Assembly: GCA_965178525.1 (NCBI GenBank)
Contig: CBCXVS010000409.1
Span: 1-5,160, forward strand
Length of the DNA: 5,160 bases
DNA from: CBCXVS01 sp965178525
Lineage (GTDB): Bacteria > Tectomicrobia > Entotheonellia > Entotheonellales > Entotheonellaceae
Reading direction: 5' to 3'
Part shown: piece after piece, positions 4,912 through 5,160 of the stretch
Layout of the letters: every line of letters begins with the position of its first letter
How positions within the stretch are numbered: the stretch's first letter is position 1
The notes under the pieces: model-generated
Seen by the model: the letters and a program-made list of their open reading frames with translations, nothing else
The model's database searches: none
What the model was told of the DNA's origin: nothing
Made by a program: the position numbers and the translations under genes

Positions 4912-5160
4912 TTCGCCGGCTGCTATTCATTGATTTTGATTGATTTGTCACATCGGCGGTAGATAAATACCTGGACAAAATTAGCGACATCGTTTTTCCA
5001 GAGGAAAGATATGAATTTAATTCTGTTCGGGCATTTATGTCGACATGTTTTCTAGACCGAAGTTCCCCTGGCAGAATAGGCGTAGGGTTAAGTAGATCAA
5101 CAGGTTAGCCCAATTCAAAAGTCCATTTACAGGGGAACAATCCAACCTCCTGAAACGACA
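4912..5160. other. Ligase leader and gene-poor right edge
   Basis: No convincing gene is seen here. ATG 5011 has GAGGA 5 bases upstream but opens only 14 codons (MNLILFGHLCRHVF) before TAG at 5053-5055. It could be a truncated gene start or chance. A 9-base inverted repeat, GTTCCCCTG (5062-5070) and CAGGGGAAC (5130-5138), is separated by 59 bases. The minus-strand promoter of the ligase should lie in this stretch, but no clear -35/-10 pair stands out. Confidence 0.3.

Noticed and set aside
5062..5138. Inverted repeat GTTCCCCTG/CAGGGGAAC as the ends of a small mobile element
   Set aside because: The arms are only 9 bases, no flanking target duplication is visible and there is no transposase sequence, so it cannot be supported.

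Overview
The window reads as bacterial chromosome of moderate to fairly high GC. No gene here fixes the taxon. The linker and C-terminal domain of the CinA-like protein recall proteins I associate with Nitrospirota (Nitrospira-type bacteria), but that is an impression and was not searched. The right third (about 3400-5160) is visibly richer in A+T than the left, as is common for surface-polysaccharide loci.

Layout: (1) 61-390, plus strand: C-terminal remnant of a trypsin/V8-like serine peptidase. (2) 423-500: two tandem hairpins between converging genes. (3) 515-1429, minus: an intact HpcH/HpaI aldolase / citrate lyase beta-subunit (CitE-like) gene. (4) 1615-2227, minus: a lipoprotein gene (DUF2846-like pattern) split by a frameshift in an eight-base G tract. 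(5) 2446-3112, plus: a cinA gene that keeps its ribosome binding site and first nine codons, has lost nearly the whole N-terminal MoCF-like domain, and keeps the linker and the nicotinamide-nucleotide amidase domain. (6) 3132-3416: a poorly resolved stretch with a tiny plus-strand ORF, an inverted repeat and a coding-looking minus-strand frame broken by two TGA codons. (7) 3442-3591, plus: the first 26 or so codons of a sulfotransferase, with its P-loop, then a break. (8) 3509-4897, minus: a multi-membrane-span O-antigen ligase/polymerase (Wzy_C type) whose frame is cut by one TAG at 3785-3787 and then stays open for 91 more codons. (9) 4898-5160: ligase leader and an edge with no convincing gene.

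The main message is damage. Of the recognisable protein genes only the aldolase appears intact. The others show, respectively, loss of the 5' part, a homopolymer frameshift, an internal deletion, a 3' truncation and a nonsense codon. This fits either a decaying, rearranged accessory region or a draft or metagenomic sequence with errors. The homopolymer frameshift is the easiest to blame on sequencing; the cinA deletion and sulfotransferase truncation are the hardest. I found no CRISPR array, tRNA, rRNA or convincing transposase, and no evidence for a coherent new multi-gene system. The sulfotransferase and ligase remnants suggest a former cell-surface polysaccharide locus next to unrelated housekeeping genes.
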